A DNA stretch of 33,198 nt from Bacteroidales bacterium UBA3843. Its GTDB lineage: Bacteria; Bacteroidota; Bacteroidia; Bacteroidales; Paludibacteraceae. A model generated the notes under the pieces. That model did no database searches and had not been told where the DNA came from. It saw only the letters and a program-made list of their open reading frames with translations. Each line of letters begins with the position of its first letter. Within the stretch, counting starts at the first letter, position 1. The DNA lies in NCBI GenBank assembly GCA_002392745.1, contig DGHR01000012.1, forward strand, positions 1-33,198, given 5' to 3'. Shown piece by piece: positions 21,211-27,672 of this stretch. Position numbers and translations under genes: made by a program.

Positions 21211-21363
21211 ATGACCGAACGAGAGAAAATGTTGGCAGGCGAAGTGTATGATGCCTGTGAAGCGGAACTACCGGTAGATATCAACCGCAATGCGGCTGTC
21301 ACACTGGAGGCTATGCGTCAGCGTACAGAGTTTCTACAAAAAGCATTTGAATTAAAAATATAA
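21211..21363 (+). pseudogene. Mac-domain remnant of a maltose/galactoside acetyltransferase
   Basis: 50 codons from ATG 21211 to TAA 21361. The first 20 residues (MTEREKMLAGEVYDACEAEL) are the standard opening of the Mac domain of Maa/LacA acetyltransferases. The frame then departs from the family (NRNAAVTLEAMRQRTEFL...) and stops before any hexapeptide repeat. Most likely the 5' remnant of a deleted gene; a free-standing small Mac-only protein is the alternative. It is 2 bp after ybaK and 5 bp before ybjQ, so it is probably still translated. Confidence 0.6.
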
Positions 21364-21368
21364 TAGTG

Positions 21369-21689
21369 ATGATTATCACTACAACACCAACTATTGAAGG
21401 CCACACCATTAAGGAATACAAAGGCCTTGTGTCCGGAGAGGTTATCTTCGGAATGAATTTCCTGAAAGATTTTGGTGCATCGCTCCGCGATTTCTTCGGC
21501 GGACGCACGGACAGTTACGAAAAGGCCATGCTCGAAGGTCGCGAGACCGCGCAAAAGGAGATGCGCGAGCGCGCGGAGAAGATGGGCGCCAACGCCATCG
21601 TGGGAGTAAGTTTCGGCTATGAGACAATGGGGCAGGGCAACGGCATGATTATGATTTCCATCTCCGGCACTGCCGTAGTGGTTGACTGA
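21369..21689 (+). CDS. YbjQ family (UPF0145) protein
   Basis: 106 residues, whole-length match to the YbjQ/DUF74 pattern: ITTTPTIEGHTIKEYKGLVSGEVIFG, SLRDFFGGRTDSYEKAMLEGRETAQKEM, ERAEKMGANAIVGVSFGYETMG and MIMISISGTAV. Small cytosolic pentamer-forming family sometimes annotated as heavy-metal binding; true role unknown. A GTG at 21366 directly precedes the ATG; the ATG is preferred. Confidence 0.9.
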   Translation: MIITTTPTIEGHTIKEYKGLVSGEVIFGMNFLKDFGASLRDFFGGRTDSYEKAMLEGRETAQKEMRERAEKMGANAIVGVSFGYETMGQGNGMIMISISGTAVVVD

Positions 21690-21719
21690 GGAAACAAATC
21701 CTATGTGCTATCCGAAATA

Positions 21720-22268
21720 ATGTCTATGATAAACCAGATTATTGATTACAACCGCTCGTTTGTGGAGCGGAAGGGGTATGAGCCGTATGTAACGGACAAG
21801 TATCCGGACAAGAAACTGGCTGTTCTGACGTGTATGGACACGCGTCTGACGGAATTGCTTCCTGCGGCTTTGGGACTGAAGAACGGCGATGCGAAAATCA
21901 TCAAGAATGCCGGCGGACTGATACTCTCGCCGTTTGACTCGGCGATGCGCAGTCTAATCGTGGCAATCTACGAATTGGGGGTAGAGGAGATTATGGTGGT
22001 GGCGCATTCCCAATGCGGTGCATGCCACATGAGTTACAGCCATTTCCACCACGTGATGAAAGCCCGTGGAATCAAGGATGAGACGCTGGATGTTATCCGC
22101 GAATGCGGCATAGACCTGAACCATTGGCTGGAGGGCTTCCGCGATACGGAGACTTCTGTCCGCAGGACAGTCAAGACCATTCAGACGCATCCGCTGATAC
22201 CGAAGGATGTCACTATCCGCGGCTTTATCATCGACTCTGTCACAGGAGCATTGGAGGAAATCCATTAG
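21720..22268 (+). CDS. Beta-class carbonic anhydrase
   Basis: 182 residues from the ATG at 21720 (21726 is possible; a GTG at 21705 less so). Interconverts CO2 and bicarbonate. Zinc ligands and the Asp-Arg dyad are visible in AVLTCMDTRLTELLP and VVAHSQCGACHM, with the KNAGG loop between them. Compact, cytosolic form. It follows ybjQ after a 30-bp gap. Confidence 0.92.
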   Translation: MSMINQIIDYNRSFVERKGYEPYVTDKYPDKKLAVLTCMDTRLTELLPAALGLKNGDAKIIKNAGGLILSPFDSAMRSLIVAIYELGVEEIMVVAHSQCGACHMSYSHFHHVMKARGIKDETLDVIRECGIDLNHWLEGFRDTETSVRRTVKTIQTHPLIPKDVTIRGFIIDSVTGALEEIH

Positions 22269-22299
22269 TCATACGGCATTACAGAAAGTGCCCTCCAGG

Positions 22300-22323
22300 A
22301 AAAAACGGCAAATGAGCCTTTTT
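22300..22323 (+). terminator. Weak terminator-like hairpin
   Basis: AAAAAcGGC can pair with GCCTTTTT with one unpaired base, 32 bp after the carbonic anhydrase stop. The T-run lies within the stem, so termination is uncertain. Confidence 0.35.
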
Positions 22324-22337
22324 CGAGACTAAGAGCA

Positions 22338-23276
22338 ATGAAGACCCTTTGTTATTACATATCCAAATACATGGCTGTGCTGGTATTGGCTGGCGCTTTG
22401 CTCTCATTGGCCTTTCCCCGTGTATTGGAACCCATCCCCACCAAAGCCATCAACTATCTGTTGGGTATGGTGATGTTCGGTATGGGACTGACGCTGAACC
22501 TGCATGATTTCAAAATTGTCTTCAGCCGCCCGAAAGACATGATTATCGGCTGTCTTGCGCAGTTTACCGTTATGCCGCTACTGGCATGGGGACTGGCAAA
22601 AGCTTTTCAACTCGATGAAGCGCTGGCACTTGGTGTGGTGTTGGTCGGTTGTTGCCCGGGCGGCACGGCATCGAATGTCATTACCTATCTGGCCAAAGGA
22701 GACATTGCCTTGTCGGTAGGTATGACCGGTGTATCCACATTGCTTGCTCCGTTGCTGACTCCATTGCTGACATGGGCTTTGGCGGGAGAACGCATCCAAG
22801 TAGATGTGTTGGGAATGCTGCTGAGTATCCTATGGGTAGTCATCCTGCCAATCGCCATGGGACTGCTCATTAAAAGTCTCTGGCCTAAGTTTACAGAAAA
22901 GGCGATGGACTATCTTCCTGCTTTCTCATCGGTAGCTATCGCATTCACGGTCTCCATCATCATATCTGCCAATGCCTCCAAACTATTGGCAGGTGGTATG
23001 ATGATAATTGTTGTGGTTATGCTCCACAACATCTTCGGACTTGGAATAGGCTATTTGATAGGGCGGCTATTAAGGCTTGGAGAACCGAAGATACGGGCTA
23101 TTTCGATTGAGGTAGGTATGCAGAATTCCGGTCTGGCATCGGCATTAGCCACACTGCATTTTGCCGCATATCCGATGGCTACCATCCCGGGCGCTATTTT
23201 CGGCGTGTGGCATAATATCAGCGGCGCGATAATAGCGTGGTTTTTCAGAAGAAAAGACAATATAGAAACAAAATGA
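22338..23276 (+). CDS. BASS-family transporter (bile acid:sodium symporter-like)
   Basis: 312 residues with 9-10 membrane helices covering nearly the whole chain. Family marks are GMVMFGMGLTLNLHDF (helix 2 region), VGCCPGGTASNVITYLAKGDIALSVGMT (the crossing helix with Na+-site residues) and EVGMQNSGLASALA (second Na+ motif). Na+-coupled uptake of an organic anion is expected; bacterial BASS substrates include pantoate and other carboxylates, not only bile acids. Ends convergent with the tRNA-Thr transcription unit. Confidence 0.9.
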   Translation: MKTLCYYISKYMAVLVLAGALLSLAFPRVLEPIPTKAINYLLGMVMFGMGLTLNLHDFKIVFSRPKDMIIGCLAQFTVMPLLAWGLAKAFQLDEALALGVVLVGCCPGGTASNVITYLAKGDIALSVGMTGVSTLLAPLLTPLLTWALAGERIQVDVLGMLLSILWVVILPIAMGLLIKSLWPKFTEKAMDYLPAFSSVAIAFTVSIIISANASKLLAGGMMIIVVVMLHNIFGLGIGYLIGRLLRLGEPKIRAISIEVGMQNSGLASALATLHFAAYPMATIPGAIFGVWHNISGAIIAWFFRRKDNIETK

Positions 23277-23328
23277 GAGGTCCTCTCAATAATCAAACTC
23301 TCCTTTGTGGCTGCTTTATCATAAAACA

Positions 23329-23354
23329 AGAGAGAAGACCGAAGTCTTCTCTCT
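23329..23354 (-). terminator. Terminator of tRNA-Thr with UUCG tetraloop
   Basis: A perfect 11-bp stem: AGAGAGAAGAC (23329-23339) and GTCTTCTCTCT (23344-23354). In the minus-strand RNA the loop is UUCG and the stem is followed by uuguuuuaug. It lies 4 bp after the tRNA 3' end. Confidence 0.85.
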
Positions 23355-23357
23355 CTG

Positions 23358-23430
<73 letters not shown>

Positions 23431-23468
23431 AAGCCATTTACAATGTACCATTTGGCGAAAAGCGGGTG

Positions 23469-23500
23469 CAAAGGTACTGCTTTTTTTTTAATTGCGCAAA
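23469..23500 (-). promoter_or_regulatory. Promoter of tRNA-Thr
   Basis: Minus strand: TTTG (23497-23500), 20 bp, TACCTTTG (23469-23476), exact consensus, about 38 bp upstream of the tRNA 5' end. Confidence 0.8.
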
Positions 23501-23515
23501 TATTTTAAGTTTTTT

Positions 23516-23546
23516 TTTGTGGTTTGGTATATTTTTTGTAATTTTG
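23516..23546 (+). promoter_or_regulatory. Promoter upstream of the Plug gene leader
   Basis: TTTG (23516-23519), 19 bp, TAATTTTG (23539-23546). Transcription would begin near 23551, giving a leader of about 95 nt to the ATG at 23645. Confidence 0.65.
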
Positions 23547-23550
23547 CAGC

Positions 23551-23617
23551 CGTTACAGATAGAGACCCTCTTAGGCGGAGGCCGTTTCTCCCACGTTAAC
23601 GGGAGAACACTCCGGGT
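23551..23617 (+). ncRNA. Candidate structured leader RNA
   Basis: GC-rich stretch in an AT-rich spacer. TTCTCCC (23585-23591) pairs with GGGAGAA (23600-23606) around an 8-base loop, nested in CGGAG (23575-23579) with CTCCG (23610-23614). Competing pairings exist: CCTC with GAGG, and CCGTTA near 23550 with TAACGG near 23597. It matches no riboswitch class I know. It could be a cis-regulatory leader or a small RNA. Confidence 0.4.
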
Positions 23618-23644
23618 ATAATTTTTGTACCTTTGCAGGCATAA

Positions 23645-24883
23645 ATGCGGAAATTAGTATTCATATTAGTTGTGTTATGCAGTCATTGCCTGGCGTATGC
23701 CCAGACACATACGCGGGTGTATAATGAACAGGTGCGCACGTTGCGCGTAGAGCGACAGATACTGCTGTTGGACGCTGAAGCCGTTGACGGTTCGCAGGCG
23801 GAAAATACACTGCATATCTCTTTCGACCAGATGAGCCACGACGTGCATTTGTATACATATACTGTCCGGATGAACAATAGTGACCTGCTTTCCAATGAGT
23901 ATCTGAGAGGATTTACCACTCAGGATATTACCAACTATGAACATTCTCTCAACACCAGCCGCGAATATACGCATTATTGGTTTGATTTTCCCAACGAAGA
24001 TATGGCCCTGACCAAAAGCGGGCAATACACGTTAACCATCTACGAAGACGGAAATCCCGAGAATAGGGTGGCTGAGGTGGATTTTTGTGTGGTGGAGCCA
24101 ATGGTGCAAATCCACATGGATATACGCAGCCATACGGATATAGAGTTCAACGGCCGCTACCAACAGCTGGATGTGGACGTAAACACAGCGGCACTCGACA
24201 TGCGTAACCCCACAGATATAAAACTGGTGGTAACCCAGAATAACAGACTGGATAATGCCGTCACCATGGCACAGCCAACCTATGTCGAACCCAACCGTTT
24301 GCGGTATATCAACCAGCGTGCTTTGATTTTTGAGGGAGGAAACGAGTACCACCATTTTGATGCTTTCTCGTGTTTCTATGCCGGAGCAGGTATTGACCGC
24401 GTTTACCATGAGATGGCCGATTACCATGTGTCACTCTTTCCTGACGAAATCACTCACGGTACATATATACATCAATACGATTCCGACGGACGTTTTATAG
24501 TGAATGCCGAGCGCACGACAGACAGCGACACGGAGGCGGAATACATGTGGGTATATTGGACAATTCCGGTAGAGAAACCATGGCTGGACGGTGCCATATA
24601 TGTGGGCGGAGATTTGTTCGGAAACGAGCTCACGTTGCGCAATCGAATGCAATACGACCCGGAAGCACGCATGTACTGGTTGACAGCGCTTGTCAAGCAG
24701 GGCGGATACAACTACCAATACTGGTTTTCCGGCAAGGGAACGCAGAACAGAGTTACCACCCAACGCGTGGACGGCAGTTACTGGCAGACCGAAAATGAAT
24801 ATGCCGTATATGTCTATTGGAGACCGTTCGGCGCCAGATACGACCGACTGGTAGGCGTACAAATACAAAAATCGACACTCTGA
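23645..24883 (+). CDS. T9SS Plug-type protein (DUF5103)
   Basis: 412 residues with a signal peptide (MRKLVFILVVLCSHCLAYA|QT). The chain fits DUF5103: LHISFDQMSHDVHLYTYTVRMNNSDL, EYLRGFTTQDITNYEHSLNT, TKSGQYTLTIYEDGN in the N-terminal plug domain, then LDVDVNTAALDMRNPTDIKLVVTQN, and a C-terminal YWTIPVEKPWLDGAIYVGGDL module with a YNYQYWF strand. The Flavobacterium homologue seals the periplasmic side of the SprA outer-membrane channel of T9SS. Its presence, with the T9SS tail on the pectate lyase, indicates an active system, although core gld/sprA genes are outside the window. A TACCTTTG at 23628-23635 lacks a -33 partner. Confidence 0.87.
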   Translation: MRKLVFILVVLCSHCLAYAQTHTRVYNEQVRTLRVERQILLLDAEAVDGSQAENTLHISFDQMSHDVHLYTYTVRMNNSDLLSNEYLRGFTTQDITNYEHSLNTSREYTHYWFDFPNEDMALTKSGQYTLTIYEDGNPENRVAEVDFCVVEPMVQIHMDIRSHTDIEFNGRYQQLDVDVNTAALDMRNPTDIKLVVTQNNRLDNAVTMAQPTYVEPNRLRYINQRALIFEGGNEYHHFDAFSCFYAGAGIDRVYHEMADYHVSLFPDEITHGTYIHQYDSDGRFIVNAERTTDSDTEAEYMWVYWTIPVEKPWLDGAIYVGGDLFGNELTLRNRMQYDPEARMYWLTALVKQGGYNYQYWFSGKGTQNRVTTQRVDGSYWQTENEYAVYVYWRPFGARYDRLVGVQIQKSTL

Positions 24884-24901
24884 CGAGTGCCGTTTTTTTT
24901 T
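24873..24901 (+). terminator. Rho-independent terminator of the Plug gene
   Basis: CGaCACTC (24873-24880) pairs with GAGTGcCG (24885-24892), one mismatch, loop TGAC, followed by nine T. The stop codon lies in the loop. Confidence 0.85.
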
Positions 24902-24980
24902 ATAGGGCGAAAGCATTGCGGATTTCCTGTTGTTTTTACAGCGTGGAAAAACTTTTTCGAACGCTCTGTTCAAATATTAA

Positions 24981-25020
24981 ACGTTAGTTGTTCTTAGTTG
25001 TTCTTAGTGATACTTAGTGG
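24981..25020. repeat. Four 10-bp repeats (tTCTTAGTtg)
   Basis: acgttagttg, ttcttagttg, ttcttagtga, tacttagtgg: a period of 10, unlike the 7-bp arrays elsewhere. It lies 62 bp beyond the 3' end of the AraC gene. The rest of 24902-25082 shows nothing. Confidence 0.7.
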
Positions 25021-25082
25021 TTATTGAGACTGTTTCGGTACCATTCTCTATGCGTATGCCAACCATCGAAGGCGTGCGCTGT

Positions 25083-25985
25083 TTAATGTTTGCGGAAATC
25101 CTTCGGCGAACAGCCTGTATGGCGCTTGAAGAACGTGCCGAAATGGGACTGGTTTACGAAGCCGAGCTGGTCCGCTATCTCCTGAATAGAAAGCGTAGTC
25201 GTGTATAGTAATGTTTGCGCCCGTTGCGTGAGGGCGTGCTCGATACAGGAACTGGCGGTCATGCCGACCGTTTCTTTGACCGTGTTTGCGACATAACGGG
25301 TGGAGAGACAGAGTTGTTCAGCATACCAGTCGAGGTTGTGGTGTTGCTCGCAATGTTCGTCCACCAGTTGCATGAAACGTCCTGTGATCTCTTCGTTGCG
25401 GGACATGGTAGAGATGTTCTGTTGCGGAAAATGATTCAGTTCGGGTTCAGCCAGATAATAGAAGAACGAACGTACCAGATGAATAGTCGCCTTGCGGTCT
25501 TTGTCGTCAACCACTTCGCGCATCAGATGGAAATACTGCTCCAAGCGTTCCATCCTTTTAGGGCTGATATTCCACACCGGATGGACGTAGATAAACGCGG
25601 TTGCAGCAAGCGGGAACTCCAGATTCAGCTCCTGAATAAACTCCCGCGAAACAGACAAAACCAACATTTCCACATAATTTTCCATACTCTGCGGTTTCTG
25701 AATCAGCAGTTCAGGCGTAATAAGGCAACCTTGGTTGGCGGTCAGCTCGTAGTTCGTATTATTGATGTTTATATGGAGAGAGCCTCCTTTGACAATCTGG
25801 ATGCAATAGGTAGGCGTGAAATACTGGTCGGGGAGGATAAAGCGGCTAAAGCGGGCTTGCGTTGTAGCGATTTCCGAGACGGCAATATCGTCCAGAGCGT
25901 GCTTGCCCGGAATAAAACTCATCCACTTGAAACCGGAGTAATCGGTCATGATTTCGTTCTGTTCAAAGGTTGTTTTTGCCATCAT
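25083..25985 (-). CDS. AraC-family transcriptional regulator
   Basis: 300 residues from the ATG at 25985 (the adjacent ATG at 25982 is equivalent; an upstream one at 26027 precedes the transcript start). N-terminal cupin-like domain (about 25-170, with SLHININNTNYELTANQGCLITPELLI). The C-terminal two-HTH domain (about 200-300) contains WYAEQLCLSTRYVANTVKETVGMTASSCI and IQEIADQLGFVNQSHFGTFFKRHTGCSPKDFRK, the AraC signature. Divergently transcribed from the glycosyltransferase operon. Three copies of a 14-bp word in the shared spacer are the likely operators, giving autoregulation and control of the divergent genes (inference). Confidence 0.9.
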   Translation of the reverse strand: MMAKTTFEQNEIMTDYSGFKWMSFIPGKHALDDIAVSEIATTQARFSRFILPDQYFTPTYCIQIVKGGSLHININNTNYELTANQGCLITPELLIQKPQSMENYVEMLVLSVSREFIQELNLEFPLAATAFIYVHPVWNISPKRMERLEQYFHLMREVVDDKDRKATIHLVRSFFYYLAEPELNHFPQQNISTMSRNEEITGRFMQLVDEHCEQHHNLDWYAEQLCLSTRYVANTVKETVGMTASSCIEHALTQRAQTLLYTTTLSIQEIADQLGFVNQSHFGTFFKRHTGCSPKDFRKH

Positions 25986-26004
25986 AGTACAGATTTGAAT
26001 ATAC

Positions 26005-26101
26005 GAATTAAAACAATTTGTGTGCAAAGGTACAACAAAATTTTCATATGTGCAAGCATAATAGTAGAATTAGAACAATCTTCGCGCGAATTAGAAGAAT
26101 G
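26005..26101. promoter_or_regulatory. Three phased direct repeats, putative AraC operators
   Basis: GAATTAAAACAATT (26005-26018), GAATTAGAACAATC (26067-26080) and GAATTAGAAGAATG (26088-26101) share at least 10 of 14 bases pairwise, all in the same orientation. Start-to-start distances are 62 and 21 bp, close to six and two helical turns. The first overlaps the AraC transcript start, the second lies 10 bp upstream of its -33 box, and the third covers where the glycosyltransferase -33 box should be. Confidence 0.65.
26025..26056 (-). promoter_or_regulatory. Promoter of the second AraC gene
   Basis: Minus strand: CTTG (26053-26056, one mismatch to TTTG), 20 bp, TACCTTTG (26025-26032); leader about 33 nt. 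Confidence 0.75.
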
Positions 26102-26120
26102 CTAATCGCTTATAAAGCAG

Positions 26121-26128
26121 TACTTTTG
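26121..26128 (+). promoter_or_regulatory. -7 element of the glycosyltransferase operon
   Basis: TACTTTTG, 41 bp before the ATG at 26170. The -33 position (26097-26100, gaat) has no TTTG and lies inside the third operator-like repeat, the arrangement expected of an activator-dependent promoter. Confidence 0.6.
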
Positions 26129-26169
26129 CAGCCGATTTTGAAGAATAACTCACAAAAACAATTAAATTT

Positions 26170-27411
26170 ATGAAAATTTTATTCGTAATAGACAGTTTTT
26201 ATACAACGAATAACGGAACCTCTATCTCCGCCCAGCGTTTTGCAGGGGAGTTGCGCAAAAGAGGTCATGAAGTACGCGTGCTATGCTGGGACACTCCGGA
26301 GTACATTGAGAACAATTTGACAGATGGTGATTTCACCACAAAAAAGTTCCATATTCCGGTATTCCAACCGCTATGCGACAAACACGATTTCAGTTTCGCG
26401 CTCAATAACAAAGAAATCGTGCATAGCGCATGCGATTGGGCGGACGTTGTACATGTGTTTGTACCGTTTGGCATTGAAATGGAGGCTATCAATTACTGCC
26501 ATGAAATTGGCAAACCTGTTACTGCGGCATTCCATATCCAGCCGGAAAACATGACATCGTCTGTGAGTATGGGAAAGGTGGAATGGTTTAATGAGATGTT
26601 TTATCGTTCTTTCCGCCGGAATATATACAATCGCGTGCGCCACGTACACGTACCTTCTTTATTTATGGGCCGGATGATTGCGGACCGCGGTTATACGGCA
26701 AAGATTCATGTCATCTCCAATGGCATTCAGGATGCGTTTATGGAGGCGGGTGAGAAGAAAGCTGAAAGTCGAAAGTCAAAAGTCGAAAGTCAAAAGCAGG
26801 TCTTCAAAATTATGATGATCGGGCGGTTGAGTCAGGAGAAACGCCAAGATGTGATTATCAATGCCGTCAAATACAGCAAATATGCAGACCGCATTCAGTT
26901 GGTTTTTGCGGGGCGCGGACCTGAGTACAACAAATACGTGGAGCTCGGCAAGAATCTGAAACACCAACCGCAATTCATCTATGTTGGACGTGACGAACTG
27001 ATAGAGGAATTGCTGACGACTGATCTGTACGTTCACGCCTCCGACATGGAAAGCGAAGCAATATCATGTATCGAAGCCTTTGCAACGGGCTTGGTTCCTG
27101 TTATCGCCAATAGCGAAGTGAGCGCAACTCCTCAGTTTGCTTTGGATGGACGCAGTCTGTTCATGCCAGGCAACCCGAAAGATTTGGCCCGCGCGATAGA
27201 CTACTGGCTCGACCATCCGGAGGAGAGGCTCCATATGGAGGAACAATACCGTCTTGCAGGCCGCAAATACAGCCTCGCTGCGTCTGTCACAGCGTTTGAA
27301 GAGATGTTGAATGAAGAGATTAAAGACAATGAAGAAATTGCTTGTCAGCCTGTCACTACTCATCAGCATGAGCGTTTCGGCCGCAGAATACGTCGTGTTG
27401 CCGCATTTTGA
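26170..27411 (+). CDS. GT4-family glycosyltransferase
   Basis: 413 residues, GT-B fold. The N-terminal Rossmann domain opens MKILFVIDSFYTTNNGTSISAQRFAGELRKRGHEV; the nucleotide-sugar domain starts near 212 (FKIMMIGRLSQEKRQDVII) with LVFAGRGPE and the catalytic EX7E pattern E294...E302 in DMESEAISCIEAF. It transfers a sugar from a nucleotide donor, probably to a lipid or glycan at the inner membrane. Two oddities. Residues 198-210 (AESRKSKVESQKQ) between the domains are encoded by a heptad repeat array. The last 28 residues or so are read through the signal-peptide region of the next gene in another frame and look non-native, suggesting loss of an earlier stop codon. Confidence 0.88.
   Translation: MKILFVIDSFYTTNNGTSISAQRFAGELRKRGHEVRVLCWDTPEYIENNLTDGDFTTKKFHIPVFQPLCDKHDFSFALNNKEIVHSACDWADVVHVFVPFGIEMEAINYCHEIGKPVTAAFHIQPENMTSSVSMGKVEWFNEMFYRSFRRNIYNRVRHVHVPSLFMGRMIADRGYTAKIHVISNGIQDAFMEAGEKKAESRKSKVESQKQVFKIMMIGRLSQEKRQDVIINAVKYSKYADRIQLVFAGRGPEYNKYVELGKNLKHQPQFIYVGRDELIEELLTTDLYVHASDMESEAISCIEAFATGLVPVIANSEVSATPQFALDGRSLFMPGNPKDLARAIDYWLDHPEERLHMEEQYRLAGRKYSLAASVTAFEEMLNEEIKDNEEIACQPVTTHQHERFGRRIRRVAAF
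26761..26795 (+). repeat. In-frame heptad array inside the glycosyltransferase
   Basis: gctgaaa, gtcgaaa, gtcaaaa, gtcgaaa, gtcaaaa: five 7-mers of the type seen in spacers. It encodes a basic, Ser/Lys-rich loop at the hinge between the two GT-B domains. Confidence 0.85.
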
Positions 27412-27661
27412 TAAGACCGACAAAGGACTTATTGGCGGTCAAGTGGGGCGGGGGAGAATGTATTTCGATATAGTTCTGCCAACTATAACTTCTAATCTGT
27501 TAATTGACGTGGGAATGAGCATGTCGCAGATGCGGGGTGTTATCGGAATGGCTCCAAGATGGTTTGCGATGTTCAGTCCCACCGCCTGTCCATACTGCGA
27601 ACTATATACCGCGCCGAAGAGCAATTCGGCAATAATGATTACTTTCAGAACTTATTTTTAG
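27329..27661 (+). CDS. Small secreted hypothetical protein
   Basis: 110 residues from the ATG at 27329, with a convincing signal peptide (MKKLLVSLSLLISMSVSA|AEY). The mature part (GGQVGRGRMYFDIVLPTITSNLLIDVGMSM...) faintly recalls the strand and LLIDxG of retropepsin-like proteins, but no catalytic DTG/DSG is present; I do not assign a function. It ends in an atypical segment (PTACPYCELYTAPKSNS) and could be a truncated form of a longer protein. It overlaps the annotated end of the glycosyltransferase by 83 bp in a different frame. The PCMD gene follows after 11 bp. Confidence 0.6.
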   Translation: MKKLLVSLSLLISMSVSAAEYVVLPHFDKTDKGLIGGQVGRGRMYFDIVLPTITSNLLIDVGMSMSQMRGVIGMAPRWFAMFSPTACPYCELYTAPKSNSAIMITFRTYF

Positions 27662-27672
27662 AACGAAGAATT

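Noticed and set aside
23628..23635. TACCTTTG as the main Plug promoter
   Set aside because: No TTTG-like box 19-21 bp upstream and only 9 bp to the ATG; kept only as an alternative, with the 23516/23539 pair preferred.
27559..27672. Longer N-terminus for the PCMD protein
   Set aside because: The extension precedes a good secretion leader at 27673, overlaps the previous gene and has no export signal.
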